Below are positions 12,235-22,889 of a stretch of DNA of 64,000 nucleotides, one piece after another. The notes beneath the pieces were generated by a model. It made no database searches, was not told where the DNA came from, and saw only the letters and a program-made list of their open reading frames with translations. Both the position numbers and the translations under genes were made by a program. Each line of letters opens with the position of its first letter. Position 1 is the stretch's first letter. This DNA is from Sipunculus nudus (lineage: Eukaryota > Annelida > Sipuncula > Golfingiida > Sipunculidae), in NCBI GenBank assembly GCA_026874595.1, contig CM049308.1, positions 38,589,027 to 38,653,026 on the forward strand. The letters are read 5' to 3'.

Positions 12235-12876
12235 TGTAAACAAATAATTATAATTTATTCTTAAAACAACCCTAACATTACAATACACTTATCAATACAA
12301 TTACAAAATATAACAACAGTATATCAATAAATCAATACACTTACACAGTATAATAAATAAAGTGTACAGAACCAGAGTGTCCGGATCCTAGGCTTTCCTG
12401 GGTACCACCACTCTCACAGCTCAACAAGTCCTTTAAAACATATAATCCAGATGATATTTCACGTAAACCTTCTCAGAGAATAATAGTCCAATTCAATCCC
12501 GAAATCACTCTGTTGTTATCCAAAAGTGAAGTTCTGGTAATAGTCCCAAAATCCATTACAAATTTTGAAGAAGATCTATAAATTTTACAATTATCGGAAA
12601 GGTCCACAAACTGACTCACAATCTTCTGTGTCCACTGGAATTTTTCTCTCTCCTCCTTCGGCTCTAAACACAGCCCCTATTTATGACTTTTCACCTTAAG
12701 CACAGAACTTTCCATTTCACGAACAATCCGAAGAACACAACAAGACACACGCGCTCATAGAGCGCGAACAGCTCAGAAAATTCCAGATTAGCACGAACGC
12801 TGTGTCTGTACACGCCATAGCAACGCCCAGGGCTAGAGCCCAACACGAATCAGAATGTCAACAGACACCTGTAACA
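12235..12876 (-). mobile_element. Possible solo LTR or other retroelement fragment
   Basis: Read on the minus strand it starts TGTTACAGGTGTC, has a TATA-like ATAAATAGGGGCTG box at mid-length (12680s), then an AATAAA signal near its end (GTTTTAAGAATAAATTATAATT) and closes TTTGTTTACA. TG...CA ends plus promoter and poly(A) signals are what an LTR shows. No matching second LTR and no target duplication were found, and the end abuts an A-run, so another polyadenylated element is possible. Confidence 0.4.
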
Positions 12877-13551
12877 ATAAAAATATATCTATTTATTTCT
12901 TTTTAATTTAGACTGCTGCCACGCCAACGAAAACTGATAGTTCTAGTCTGGCAATGCCTATACTGAGACCTCCAGTCCAAAATGTTGTACTTTTTCAGCC
13001 GTATATACTGGCTTGTTGGGCTTTAATAAAATTTGCCCATCTATATAGGCGGCTGGCCTGCATAAGTGTAAGAGAGCGCGGTATATATCAGTGACTTACT
13101 GCGCAGATAATTACTTCTTCATGCATTTATCCATATTAACATATAAATGCTGGTCATCTTTTTAATTATTAAGGGCTAGTTGAAATTTAACAAAACTTGC
13201 ACATTATATTTTTTTGTGTCGAACCAACTGCAGTTTATGCTAGATTTTCCTTTTATATGTTTTTGGTAACCGCGACCCGTTTTCGGAGAACGTGACAAGG
13301 CGGAAACACGATCATACTTGCGTATACCGCACCGTGTACCGAGGGACCCGAGAAAGGCGCACTCGTTTGTGAGGGTGCAACGCGCCTGTAGGTTATAGTC
13401 TCCCCATTGAGCCTGTAGAACGCCCACCCTAGCTTTGGCTGACCTTTGAAATCTCGAGCCTCCTCTGCTGAGATTGAAGTCATGTTCTCAGGGCTTTGAT
13501 CCCTGTACATGCTCTTCCCAATGATGATCGAAGCCAGTTATAAATGTTACA

Positions 13552-13671
13552 TACTGTGGTTGCCTTTTTGTACGCGAGGGTTTCGAATTCGCGAATGAGG
13601 AATTATCACGAAAATTAAACATTCGCGAATAGAGCGGTCCAGTCTCGGAAGGCAAGTATAAAGGTAGAACC

Positions 13672-13727
<56 letters not shown>

Positions 13728-14000
13728 TTTGAACGTTCAAAAATTGCTATTAAGATGATATAAGATCTTCAAATGACATGTGATTAATGAACAATACGTT
13801 CGATGTAACCTTGGGTAGCCGTGCAACTATTAAGAATTTCTCACTTGTTATTCGGTTTAATTAATTCACATTATGATTGATAAATTCGTGTAGTGTTTTT
13901 AATATCGTGAGATCGCGCAACTGCCGGGAACCTTCGCGAAACACTAGAAAAATGGAAATCGCGAAATTTTAAACCCGCGAATATGAAGCCAACCACAGTA
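13552..14000. mobile_element. TACTGTGGTTG-type MITE
   Basis: Exact 11-bp inverted ends TACTGTGGTTG / CAACCACAGTA (13552-13562, 13990-14000). Subterminal arms are rich in TCGCGAA/TTCGCG on both sides. TA-type target. It contains a (TA)n tract at 13679-13722. Related copies lie at about 66, 48982 and 49677. Confidence 0.8.
13679..13722. repeat. (AT)n microsatellite inside a MITE
   Basis: 44 bp of (AT)n within the TACTGTGGTTG element. Confidence 0.95.
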
Positions 14001-16479
14001 TATGCTGCTAATGTGCCATAGGATTACTAGATTGGTATATAAAATGTAAACTTGTTTTACACGTTTACCCCGGAGGGATATATATACCATACATGGTTAT
14101 ATCAAATTATGCATGTTTTGTGTATTACTGACAGAATACGTGACTGTCCATGGTCTGTGTTAGCGTGGTCACGCAGCAGGCTTAATGCAATGTGAAACAT
14201 CTACAACTTTCTAACCACATGCAAAGACATGAGACCCGTATAGGAAGCGCAGAAGACGGCTTGCCATGGGGATAATTAATGATCCCAATTAATATATTTG
14301 CGTGGGAATGTTGCTATGGTAAACAGGCTAATGGCATACTCAGGGTATTTCTATATACAATAATAATTAATACGTGTAGGCCTAATATTATATATGCGTA
14401 CTGTCCACTTAAGAAGATCAAACCGTATATAAAGACCGATTTCATAGCACTGATGGTCACTTCATGCCCTAGGAAGACATACGCAGGCTGGACATATTTT
14501 GTAAGCTTGAATCTCACGGTACAGAGTTACCCATCATCAAATATACTGATTGTCATATGAAACAGAGGGGTTGTCATTTTTCACCACAGGGACAAATATC
14601 TTCCTACTTTGTCGTATTGGTAAAGTGAAGATTTTAATGAACAGATAACAGATTAATTGATGATCTTACAGTGAAGGGACACTGTACAGTATCTGATTAT
14701 TTTAAACAGCAAGAAAGGTCATCTTACGGGACGAGGACACAGGTCACGGTCCACGGTACCATGGTAAGTTTATTTAACTGTTCATTCGATTAAAAATTTT
14801 AAATTTGTATAAAAACATGCACTCAAATATCATTGATGACACTTTTTAGTATCTTATTACTGGCCAGAGCAAAATGCGATAGTGATAATTTGATGCGAAT
14901 AATATCATACTAAATTCATATTTAAATTTGTTTTAAAACCCGCAGGGGTCCAACATACTGTTTATTGTTAAAAATATTCACTATATAAGCCGACTATTGT
15001 GTTGAGAATGCAATGTACTAAAGAAGTGATTCCCTTTCTACCGTCTTTTGCTTGAATATAATAATTCAGTTACGATAGCATATTATATGTATTTTAAAGC
15101 CGAATAGCATGTTGCCAAAAAACAGGCTACAGTTTCAATCCGCAAAAATATGAGTTATCAGCAAACGTGTGCCACGGTATTGGTAAGTGCTCCAATAAAA
15201 TTGATTTGCAGGTTTTCCGAAATGACTAAAATAGCAAAAGGACTGATACTATTCACGTATTTCCACGGCATTTTGAAACATGGCGATTGAATGCAAATAT
15301 ATAATTACAGGTTTTACGAATTAAATCAAATTATTTATTATTGAAATAACATCGTAATTGATAGACCCAAGGGGGCTCAGGAAATGTTACCCCACCCCCC
15401 TTACACAAACGCAATTTTTACGGTAACGGTTTTTATTTGTTGTTGGTTTTCAAAACGAAAATATTCCGTTACACCCAGATTACTTCAAATATACTTATAA
15501 TCACAACCTATAAACTTTTATCCCTTTTCCCCTACCACCAAGGCCTATATATACGCACCTGTGACCCCTCCACTCCCTCCTTACCGAACACCCCAGCGCC
15601 TAAGAAATTTGGAAAAAAGAAAAGGAAATTGGGGCGGGGGGGAGAGGTAATGAGTTATACCCCATTGTGCCTTTGTGCTTGAGCGGTGGGCGTAGAGTGG
15701 AACTATAGGAACAGCTTCCTAACCAACACACACACACACACACTTGCAAAAGGAAATTGCGCCCAAGGTCGACTCCACACAATCCGAGTTCAAGTGTTAC
15801 AATTTCTGAGTCGAGGCAACTTGAATCCGAGTCCAAATCCGAGTCCAATTCCATTTTTTTGAAACCCGAGTCAAAGTCTGGGTACAAGTCCAAAACTCCT
15901 TATCAAAAGAAATTTAAAATGTAATGTCAGATAGTCACATATAAAAAGAATTAAAGTTTGCTGATTTTTATCTTTAAAATGTTCAATTACATTAAGCATC
16001 CGATGTAGAAGTAAAGCTTGGTATATTTGTGCGTGTGTGTGTGTGTGTGTGGGGGGGGGGGGGGGGTTGGTTATATTCGTTTTGTATTTTATAAATTACT
16101 ACATACAGTATGTGCCAGAACCTTTCTTCTACTTGACTCGGGATGGAATCTGCCTGATTTCTCGACTCCTTATAAAGAGTCCTTATACAAGACCAGGACC
16201 CAGAGACCTACATCACTGGTCATAACTTTGTTTTTATCTTGTTCTTTGCTAAAGCACTGCATGAATTTGTCTTGTTTTAATTTTCATTTGTCTCGGGTGC
16301 CTGTGTAAAATTGAGTGCTTAGATATGATTGACAATTTTTTGTATCAGTCCATTCTTTAATTCAGTCTGTATGGCAAAGTAAATGATTCATAGGCTTATC
16401 TTATATTTTCCTTCACCATTAGTCATACAAAATGAGATGATTGGAACCTAGAATGCTCATCGTGCTACATTTTGCGAAA
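14001..16479. other. Intergenic stretch
   Basis: No convincing gene. Notable points: the ATG|GTAAGT donor at 14763, a (CA)n run at 15726-15742, a GAGTC-rich block at 15770-15890 that reads as degenerate ACTCGG/GAGTC repeats and recurs at 16130-16200, and (GT)n with poly(G) at 16031-16066. Confidence 0.45.
14761..14769 (+). other. Strong splice donor directly after an ATG (possible signal-gene first exon)
   Basis: GGTACC ATG|GTAAGTTT. If joined to the acceptor at 18509 this would give M-M-Y-K-L..., in frame with the six-cysteine peptide, across a 3.7-kb intron. This is inference only; there is no transcript support in the sequence. Confidence 0.2.
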
Positions 16480-16485
16480 AAAAAA

Positions 16486-16801
16486 TTTAGGCAAAAAAAA
16501 AATTAAAGGTTTGGTTCTCAGGCACCGCCGGCGTCAATTTTAACACGCCGCATAAAAAATATTAATTTTGATTATCATCTTTCAAGAAGTTAAAATAATA
16601 CAATTTTGATAAGATACCCTTTGTTATGTAGGGCTTTTGCCTGCTTAGCAAAACAGTTCTATTATTTTAATGCTGTTTCTCGATCAAAAGACGTTTTTGT
16701 CACAACATATACAAAAAAGGTCAAATAAAATACCGCCCGCCAACGCTAGTTTCTGGAAAAAGTGCCTGAGAACCATACATTTTTTTTTATTTTGGCCTTA
16801 C
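16486..16801. mobile_element. Foldback/MITE with GGTTCTCAGGCAC arms
   Basis: Left arm TTTAGGCAAA...GGTTCTCAGGCAC and right arm GTGCCTGAGAACC...TTTTGGCCTTA form an imperfect inverted repeat of about 35 bp. The left half (ATTTTGATTATCATCTTTCAAGAAG) recurs inverted at about 36.72-36.87 kb, so it is a dispersed family. It is non-coding. Confidence 0.65.
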
Positions 16802-16887
16802 CGATGAACCTTGAAAATGTATGTGGCGCCTCCTGTGAAAGTATATTATTTAAAAGACAGTGCACATGCGCCACCTGCGCGTGTTAA

Positions 16888-18336
16888 GGGGGAACATGAC
16901 ACTTTAAACTACCAATGGAATTTCTTAGATAGCCTGCACATGATATCTACAAGACATACTTTGTAAAATTATGAAATGAAATCTGGGGGTCAATGTGCTT
17001 ATTTTTGCAGTATATGAAGTTGAAAATTGACACTTGTGGTGGGTTTTTATATGATATTATAACTAAGGGGGAAGCAACAGTTACATATTTTAGAAAACTG
17101 ACCAATGTATTTTTCATAATATTCTAAATAAACATGCAGAATTAAATAGCAATCTTATTTAAGGACAACCATTTGTATGTCAATGGGTTAAATTTTAAAA
17201 TATTAGGCCAAAATATGAAAATTTTGGACATTATTAGTTTAGGAAAAACCCATAAGGTGGCGCTGGCGGTTTTGAGCCAGAGAGCAAGTCTACACATGAA
17301 TGGCTTCTGGCGTCAACAATATATGATCAGCTTTTAAAATGCCCATATAAAAAGAAATATAAATATCAGCACTAAAAAACTATGGGTATATACTAAATAT
17401 CTCTTCAGAATTACGCCATCAGTGTCACTTACAATCATATGGTGATATTTATGCTCTTTTTTGTCATCTACTTGCAACTGTCAAAACTGACAGTTGACAA
17501 CAGAGCCGTTGGCATATTCCTGCACTTGAGCCTCTTCTAGTGATATTCTGGTGAAATTATCTTTGTAAAACTTTGATACTATTTGAAAATATAATTAAAT
17601 AAAGCAGTCACACTGAGCATTCCTACAATAATTGTTCATCGTAGTTACTTTTCTCAAATGATGCCCTGAAGCGATGACGTTGTTCATGATAGACTGGTAC
17701 CCCGCTCTATTTAGGCACCGCTGGTCTAGGCCAATCATAAAGACGGGCGTACAACGCCATCTTCAGTACTCCCGGCAGACTGGTGTATTATATATGATAA
17801 AAATAAGCATTTCGTTTGCTCATAGAAGTTGCCAAAAGTTGACTCTACATTTCATGTGACATTAGTGATTAGATTAATAGATATTAATAATAAATCAATA
17901 CCACGTACAGTGGAATATCAAAGATTCAGTATACCGTATTATCTATACATCCATCATTCAATTTTCGTGCAACAACTCATTGGTCAATATTTAAAAACTA
18001 GAAATAACTCAAGAACATTTTTTATAAGAAATCTGCACGGATAATCAACCAGGATTGCGTGAACGTCCATGGCAATCGGTATCAGTGTGCATACTGGAGT
18101 TGGAACCAGTCTACAGGTAAGTCAGGAGTTGCAACTGTGAGTACTTAAAATGGCGTTTTACGCCTGTCTCAATGCTTGGCTGAGGGCCATAATAGAGCAG
18201 GATACCAGTCTATTGTTCATGACCACAAAAGTCACAAACGGCAAAATATGTAGCCTCATGATAATATAATTAAACCAGATATTTTTAATTTGCAGTGTCA
18301 TCAGTAGGGGGCGCCAGTAAAGTGTCATGTTCCCCC
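16888..18336. mobile_element. 1.45-kb TTAA-flanked non-autonomous element (piggyBac-like)
   Basis: Perfect 19-bp terminal inverted repeats GGGGGAACATGACACTTTA / TAAAGTGTCATGTTCCCCC at 16888-16906 and 18318-18336, each flanked by TTAA (16884-16887, 18337-18340). TTAA duplication is the mark of piggyBac-type transposases. No transposase ORF is left; the interior is AT-rich and unfamiliar. It ends 173 bp before the six-cysteine peptide start codon. Confidence 0.88.
18067..18116 (+). other. Candidate 5' leader exon end for the six-cysteine peptide gene
   Basis: CTACAG|GTAAGT at 18116/18117 is a strong splice donor 393 bp before the acceptor at 18509. It could end a non-coding leader exon. It lies inside the TTAA-flanked element that ends at 18336. 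The exon start cannot be seen. ATG|GTAAGT at 14763 is a competing upstream donor. Confidence 0.3.
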
Positions 18337-18509
18337 TTAAGTAGGGCTAGTATTTGCATTTCTGAACATGTTAAAAAAACTGCTGACAGAGTTGCTTATA
18401 TAATAGAGACACACACCATGCAAATGGTCTAATTTAAACAATTAATATCTGCATGCCACTCGAATGTCAACCAGTTGACTTTGAGATTTTATATTTTCGT
18501 ATTTTACAG

Positions 18510-18755
18510 ATGTACAAATTAGTGTTGGTCAGTGTGGTGATGATTATTCTGATGACTGTGCGGTGGACAGCTGTAGGGATGCCGCTCTACTCAGAGCACT
18601 CTGAAGATGAACGTGACGTCAGGTGCCTGAGTTTGTGTTACTACGGTTGTCGAAGCTGGCACGGAAGTGACGTCATGCACTGCGCACGCATGTGTCTAAG
18701 AAATCCTACCGTTCATACATTCGAGGCGGAGTATCACTGCTTTAGCCAAGCTTGA
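18510..18755 (+). CDS. Small secreted six-cysteine peptide precursor, family unknown
   Basis: An 81-aa protein that I do not recognise. Residues about 1-23 look like a signal peptide (MYKLVLVSVVMIILMTVRW, then TAVG). An acidic stretch follows (SEHSEDERD), then a cysteine-rich domain with spacing C-x3-C-x3-C-x10-C-x3-C-x14-C and six cysteines, enough for three disulfides. The paired C-x3-C segments are compatible with a short helical hairpin. No dibasic cleavage site is evident; DERDVR is a possible processing point. The ATG sits immediately after a good acceptor (TATTTTCGTATTTTACAG), so the leader is spliced on from upstream. AATAAA at 18847-18852 gives a 3' end. It could be a hormone-like, defence or other extracellular peptide; the sequence does not decide between them. 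Confidence 0.65.
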   Translation: MYKLVLVSVVMIILMTVRWTAVGMPLYSEHSEDERDVRCLSLCYYGCRSWHGSDVMHCARMCLRNPTVHTFEAEYHCFSQA

Positions 18756-18846
18756 TACGTGACACAAATATAAGATTGTGCCGTCAGTATAGTTAAGATT
18801 ATATATTTTCTTCGTATCGTTGAAATGTGCCTGCAAACCAATGATA

Positions 18847-18852
18847 AATAAA
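18847..18852 (+). terminator. Candidate polyadenylation signal of the six-cysteine peptide gene
   Basis: AATAAA, 92 nt after the stop codon, followed by a T/GT-rich stretch (TTCTTTCTTTGTTTCTTG) of the kind found downstream of cleavage sites. Confidence 0.5.
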
Positions 18853-18973
18853 CAGGCGTTGCCTTCTTTCTTTGTTTCTTGTTTCTAAATTTGGATGCGT
18901 GACGTCAGCGTTCAGATACAAATGAATGAAAATGGATATGCAAATAATGTTCATGATAGATATACATAATATG

Positions 18974-18974
<1 letters not shown>

Positions 18975-19002
<28 letters not shown>
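18975..19002. repeat. (AT)n tract, left flank of an insertion
   Basis: 28 bp of (AT)n abutting the ACAGAGTTTGCGAAA terminus. Confidence 0.9.
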
Positions 19003-19004
<2 letters not shown>

Positions 19005-20140
19005 AGAGTTTGCGAAAACTTGCAGTTGGCAGCAGGACAGTAGGTCCTGTTGCAGAGGGCTTGTAGCCGGTCCTGCCAGATTTCTGCAGGACCTGCCACG
19101 AAGTATATTTATTGGATATTTTAATGCCCAATTATATTTTTCTATGATTAAAAATTATCATTAATAACTTGTGTCAAGAGAATTATTCATATAATACTGA
19201 GAAGTATAAATACAAATAAACATCTCTAATACATTCAAAGGGGAAATGTTGTATGGAAATTTAAAAAAAAAAATGAAATTTTATTTGCTCAGAGGATCTA
19301 TGGGTACATGGTGAAAATGCTTGGGTATTTAATTTATAATGGCTAGTCAGTGAGTGTCAATACAAAAAGTAAGGCTTGTATCAGTTAAATCTTTTATTGC
19401 ATTTCCGATCGGTTTAAACTTAAAATGTTGTTTTGTAACCATGACGTTTTGTACAATCAAATTCGCCCCCTGATGTCCTGATCGCAACGCACGCAGCACA
19501 CATGTTGATTTAGGAACGACCTCTGGCGGGACAGTGGGGCACTATATTCTAAGACACCGCGCACATCATGTGAAATTTCTCATGCAGATAGTTCCCAACT
19601 GAGGGTCCGTTCAAAAATTTTTTGACACACAAGTATACAAAACTGGCGAGTTATGGTTGATTATCTCATTTCAACTTAAAAATAATTTAGGCTCCTGGCC
19701 CCGTTGACAAGCAGTCGCGAAAACGCCTGGGGCGAAACGGCACGTTTGACGCTGCGAATTGGCATCTTGCGAAATGTCTGAGAACCAAATTAAGCAATAA
19801 TAGCGTCTGTTGTTTAGACTGACGGACTGAATGGCTCATAAGTAACTCTTATGGCAATTTTGATTGGCTGCGATTTTATCTTTTTAAAGAAATTAAATGC
19901 TTAGGCGAATCACGGCCATCAGTATTCTGCCTTCGCTTTGCCATCAAATTTGTAACAACAAATGCACAGGGAGCAGTTTACCCAGTTACAGTCAAGCAAA
20001 TTAAGGAAAGATGGTCTCCAATTCGAATAATATGTAATGCTGGGAAACAGACGGACACCAGGTCCGGCTGGATTAGAGATTTTATCGGACCCGCCAGTTT
20101 TTAGCCGGTCAGGTCCGCAGGACCGACGGATTTCGCATAC

Positions 20141-20145
<5 letters not shown>
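19003..20145. mobile_element. Element with ACAGAGT-TGCGAAA ends inserted in (TA)n
   Basis: 15-bp inverted ends with one mismatch: ACAGAGTTTGCGAAA (19003-19017) and TTTCGCATACTCTGT (20131-20145). Related subterminal blocks with AGGTCCTG/GCCGGTC occur on both sides. (TA)n lies directly outside each end, as expected if it entered a TA repeat. No ORF of note. A GTCTGAGAACC block at about 19771 resembles the 16.5-kb foldback arm. Confidence 0.65.

Positions 20146-20183
<38 letters not shown>
20145..20183. repeat. (AT)n microsatellite
   Basis: 39 bp of (TA)n, right flank of the element ending at 20145. Confidence 0.95.
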
Positions 20184-20185
<2 letters not shown>

Positions 20186-21824
20186 CAGGAAAACTTTTTT
20201 ACCTGTGACCATGAAATACAGACACTGCGACTCTATTAATTTATATATCCATATAGATTGAGGTTCATTCACAAAAACCATATATAAGCATGTTCACAAG
20301 ATAGTTTTTGCGTTTGTGTAAGTATGCTGATACTCATGTTAATTGAGCAGTAACCATATACATTATCCTCATGTAGACTTGCCCTGTGTAAATGTATTTA
20401 TTATGCATGTATATTTTATATTCACAGAATTATATTTCTGCATGTGAATGGGTCTTCTTATTGAAGTTGTATTGAAATATAATAAATTTCCTTTAATGTG
20501 AAATTTAATGCTTAAGTAAATGTACACATGAAATATTTCTAAGGACATATCAGAATAGATGGGCACGCGTCGGTAATCAGCTTCCTTGTTAGCCGTGACA
20601 ACCTGACTCAATAGATAATGATAATTGGGCTGGCAAGTCTACTTGACATGCAACCAGTAAATTGGTCGTAATGTCTGAGGGCCAAAATGGCACTATTTTC
20701 TTGTATACCTTGGACTGTCGTTGCCCGATTGCGTCATGGTGTATCTTGGCCATCAAGCCAAGGTCTGATGACATTTGTGCTTTATCTACGTTCCACACGA
20801 CCACTGTGACATTTAAATGAAAAACATTCTTCAAAATTTATCTTGGTAATTATTTAAACTATCAACCTACAAACAATTTCACCATGGGTGTTTGAATGAA
20901 ACGAGCCCTTTTTAGCTGATTGAAAACAGTGGTATAGATTTTTGCGCTGCTAAAAAAGGAAAATGCAGGATTTCAGCTTATCAATGTAGATTTCAAACCT
21001 ATTTATTAAAATGGAAAAGATAACCGGCTATATTCAACGCAAAATATTTGGTTTCATATCTCTACGTTAATATTTAATGAAACAGCAAAATTAATGCACT
21101 CACTATTTATGTTCATCCTTTGAGGTACTTTTTAGCATTTCAATTGGCTTCGTTTCTTGTCCTTCCATCCCTCTCAGATTTGCTCAGCAACTTAACTACA
21201 GGATAAAAATATACTACTAAATACTCACCCAAAAATCATGTCATTTGGCTGTGTAAATATGACAACCATTCAGTCCAATGATCGAAAAATCAGCATCATT
21301 GCTGGCAAAACTAATTATAAGTGTCATCAAAACACTAATAAGTTTCTATGTGGAAGATGTGAAGGTTTGTAAAGCTAATTTCACCAGAAAAGAAAAGAAA
21401 AGCGTGTTCTTCATAGCTTACTCAGGGTCACTGAAAAACGAAACATCGAAAAGATGTTCTTTATTCATTGCTCTTGATTTACTCTATGTAATGTTGTCTT
21501 CCATAACAACGCTTCTTTAAAATATACCGACCCTTTAGTGCAGTACATTTCCTTATTTGGGAAACATTGCCCTAATTCTCACTTTGAAATTTGTACCTGG
21601 CGATAATATGTCCAATCAAATTTAACGAAGTCTAACCTACACAGACAACAGTCAACCACGCTACGCCTTGTAAAACTGAATTCTTCTAAAAATGGACTGT
21701 CTGCTGAGGGCGTACAGATCATAAATGGACAGTTTAATGTATTCCTTTTTCATTTGCGACAATCATTCGCCAGCGTGACAGCCACATTTCATGATATTAA
21801 CTTGTGTGTGAGGTGTCCTGTTTA
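20184..21824. other. Intergenic, no feature recognised
   Basis: AT-rich DNA. Frames up to about 81 codons lack homology I can see. No RNA gene or repeat with clear ends. Confidence 0.45.
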
Positions 21825-21893
21825 GGGCTGTATCAATATATCGATATATCGATACGAATCGATACACGACGTCGATACGATAACCGAAATGCG
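21825..21893 (+). repeat. hAT-like terminal fragment (TAGGGCTGTATCAATATATCG)
   Basis: Begins TTTAGGGCTGTATCAATATATCGATA and is rich in TCGATA repeats, the look of a hAT-type terminus. The opposite end is missing; the tandem duplication starts where it stops. Confidence 0.4.
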
Positions 21894-22885
21894 TTGCATG
21901 CTGTATCGGTCGTATCGATGTAAAATATTTATTGCTAACGAATAGGGATATGACTCTAAGTTTAAATATAACCTTGACGATTTATAAAGCTAAATGCACT
22001 GTATATTTGTTGCTTTGGCTTTTAAGACTTGATAAGAAATGTTTATACGCATGCACGTCATGTAAGCAGGTGCATGTAAGCGATAATAAGAAAATGATAC
22101 TGACTTTCCTCTTTATTAATGACATCGATATTCACATCACATATTGCTAATAGGAACAAGGTAAATTCACGTCTATATCCTATATTTATATGTGTGTGTC
22201 ACACTTATTTACTTTAATGATACAGTGAAAACCCGGGCTGCAGGCGGAACCCCGCCTAACGGACACTTTTTGGGCCGACGGAACCCCATTAAGGCCCGGC
22301 CACACCGAACGCTGCGCTGCAAATTATTAAACGGCTGAGCATTTTTGCGGCGCAGCAAAGCGGAGAAAGTTGAAATATAAATATAAAATTGCAAATATGG
22401 TCTGCTTCTGGTACCCCTTATATCACATAAATGTTCTCATGATTTAGGCCTACTACCATGACTCTAAGACCGGAGTCAGTTTTACTCAAGTTTCCTAATT
22501 TTTCAGCTGGAACATTCATTTATGTATCATTTTATCAATAGCAGTCCCCCCGAAAAATGACGGTATTGACGAAGTTTCTGTTGTGCCTAGCTTTCAGTGA
22601 AGCAATATATTTATTCTGAATTTGGGCCACATTATTCTATCATAGGCCCAGAATCGAGGATAATAACGTATCTGTTACACACCCTGACGATCACAGTCAC
22701 GAGTCATGGCCTACCGCCTGGGGTGAGGGCTCAGGGATATCAACCAATCCCCGATCCTGTAACCTTTGCGTCACGGAAATCAGTCCCAACTACCGATTAT
22801 AAGGCGTATATGATATCATGCATTGATTTATCATATTTGCTTACGCTCATAACAGATTTTCACAAAACTTGAACGAAATTAATTT
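21894..22885 (+). repeat. Tandem duplication, unit 1 (992 bp)
   Basis: Almost identical to 22890-24112: it starts TTGCATGCTGTATCGG and ends CGAAATTAATTT. It lacks about 231 bp present in unit 2 (the right half of a nested MITE and what follows), which looks like a deletion because the left half of that MITE remains. Only scattered point differences separate the units, so the duplication is young. Confidence 0.9.
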
Positions 22886-22889
22886 GCAT

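Noticed and set aside
19919-20281. Frames running through (AT)n (Ile-Tyr repeats), also at 11146, 18799 and 61252
   Set aside because: Products of microsatellites that lack stops in one frame.
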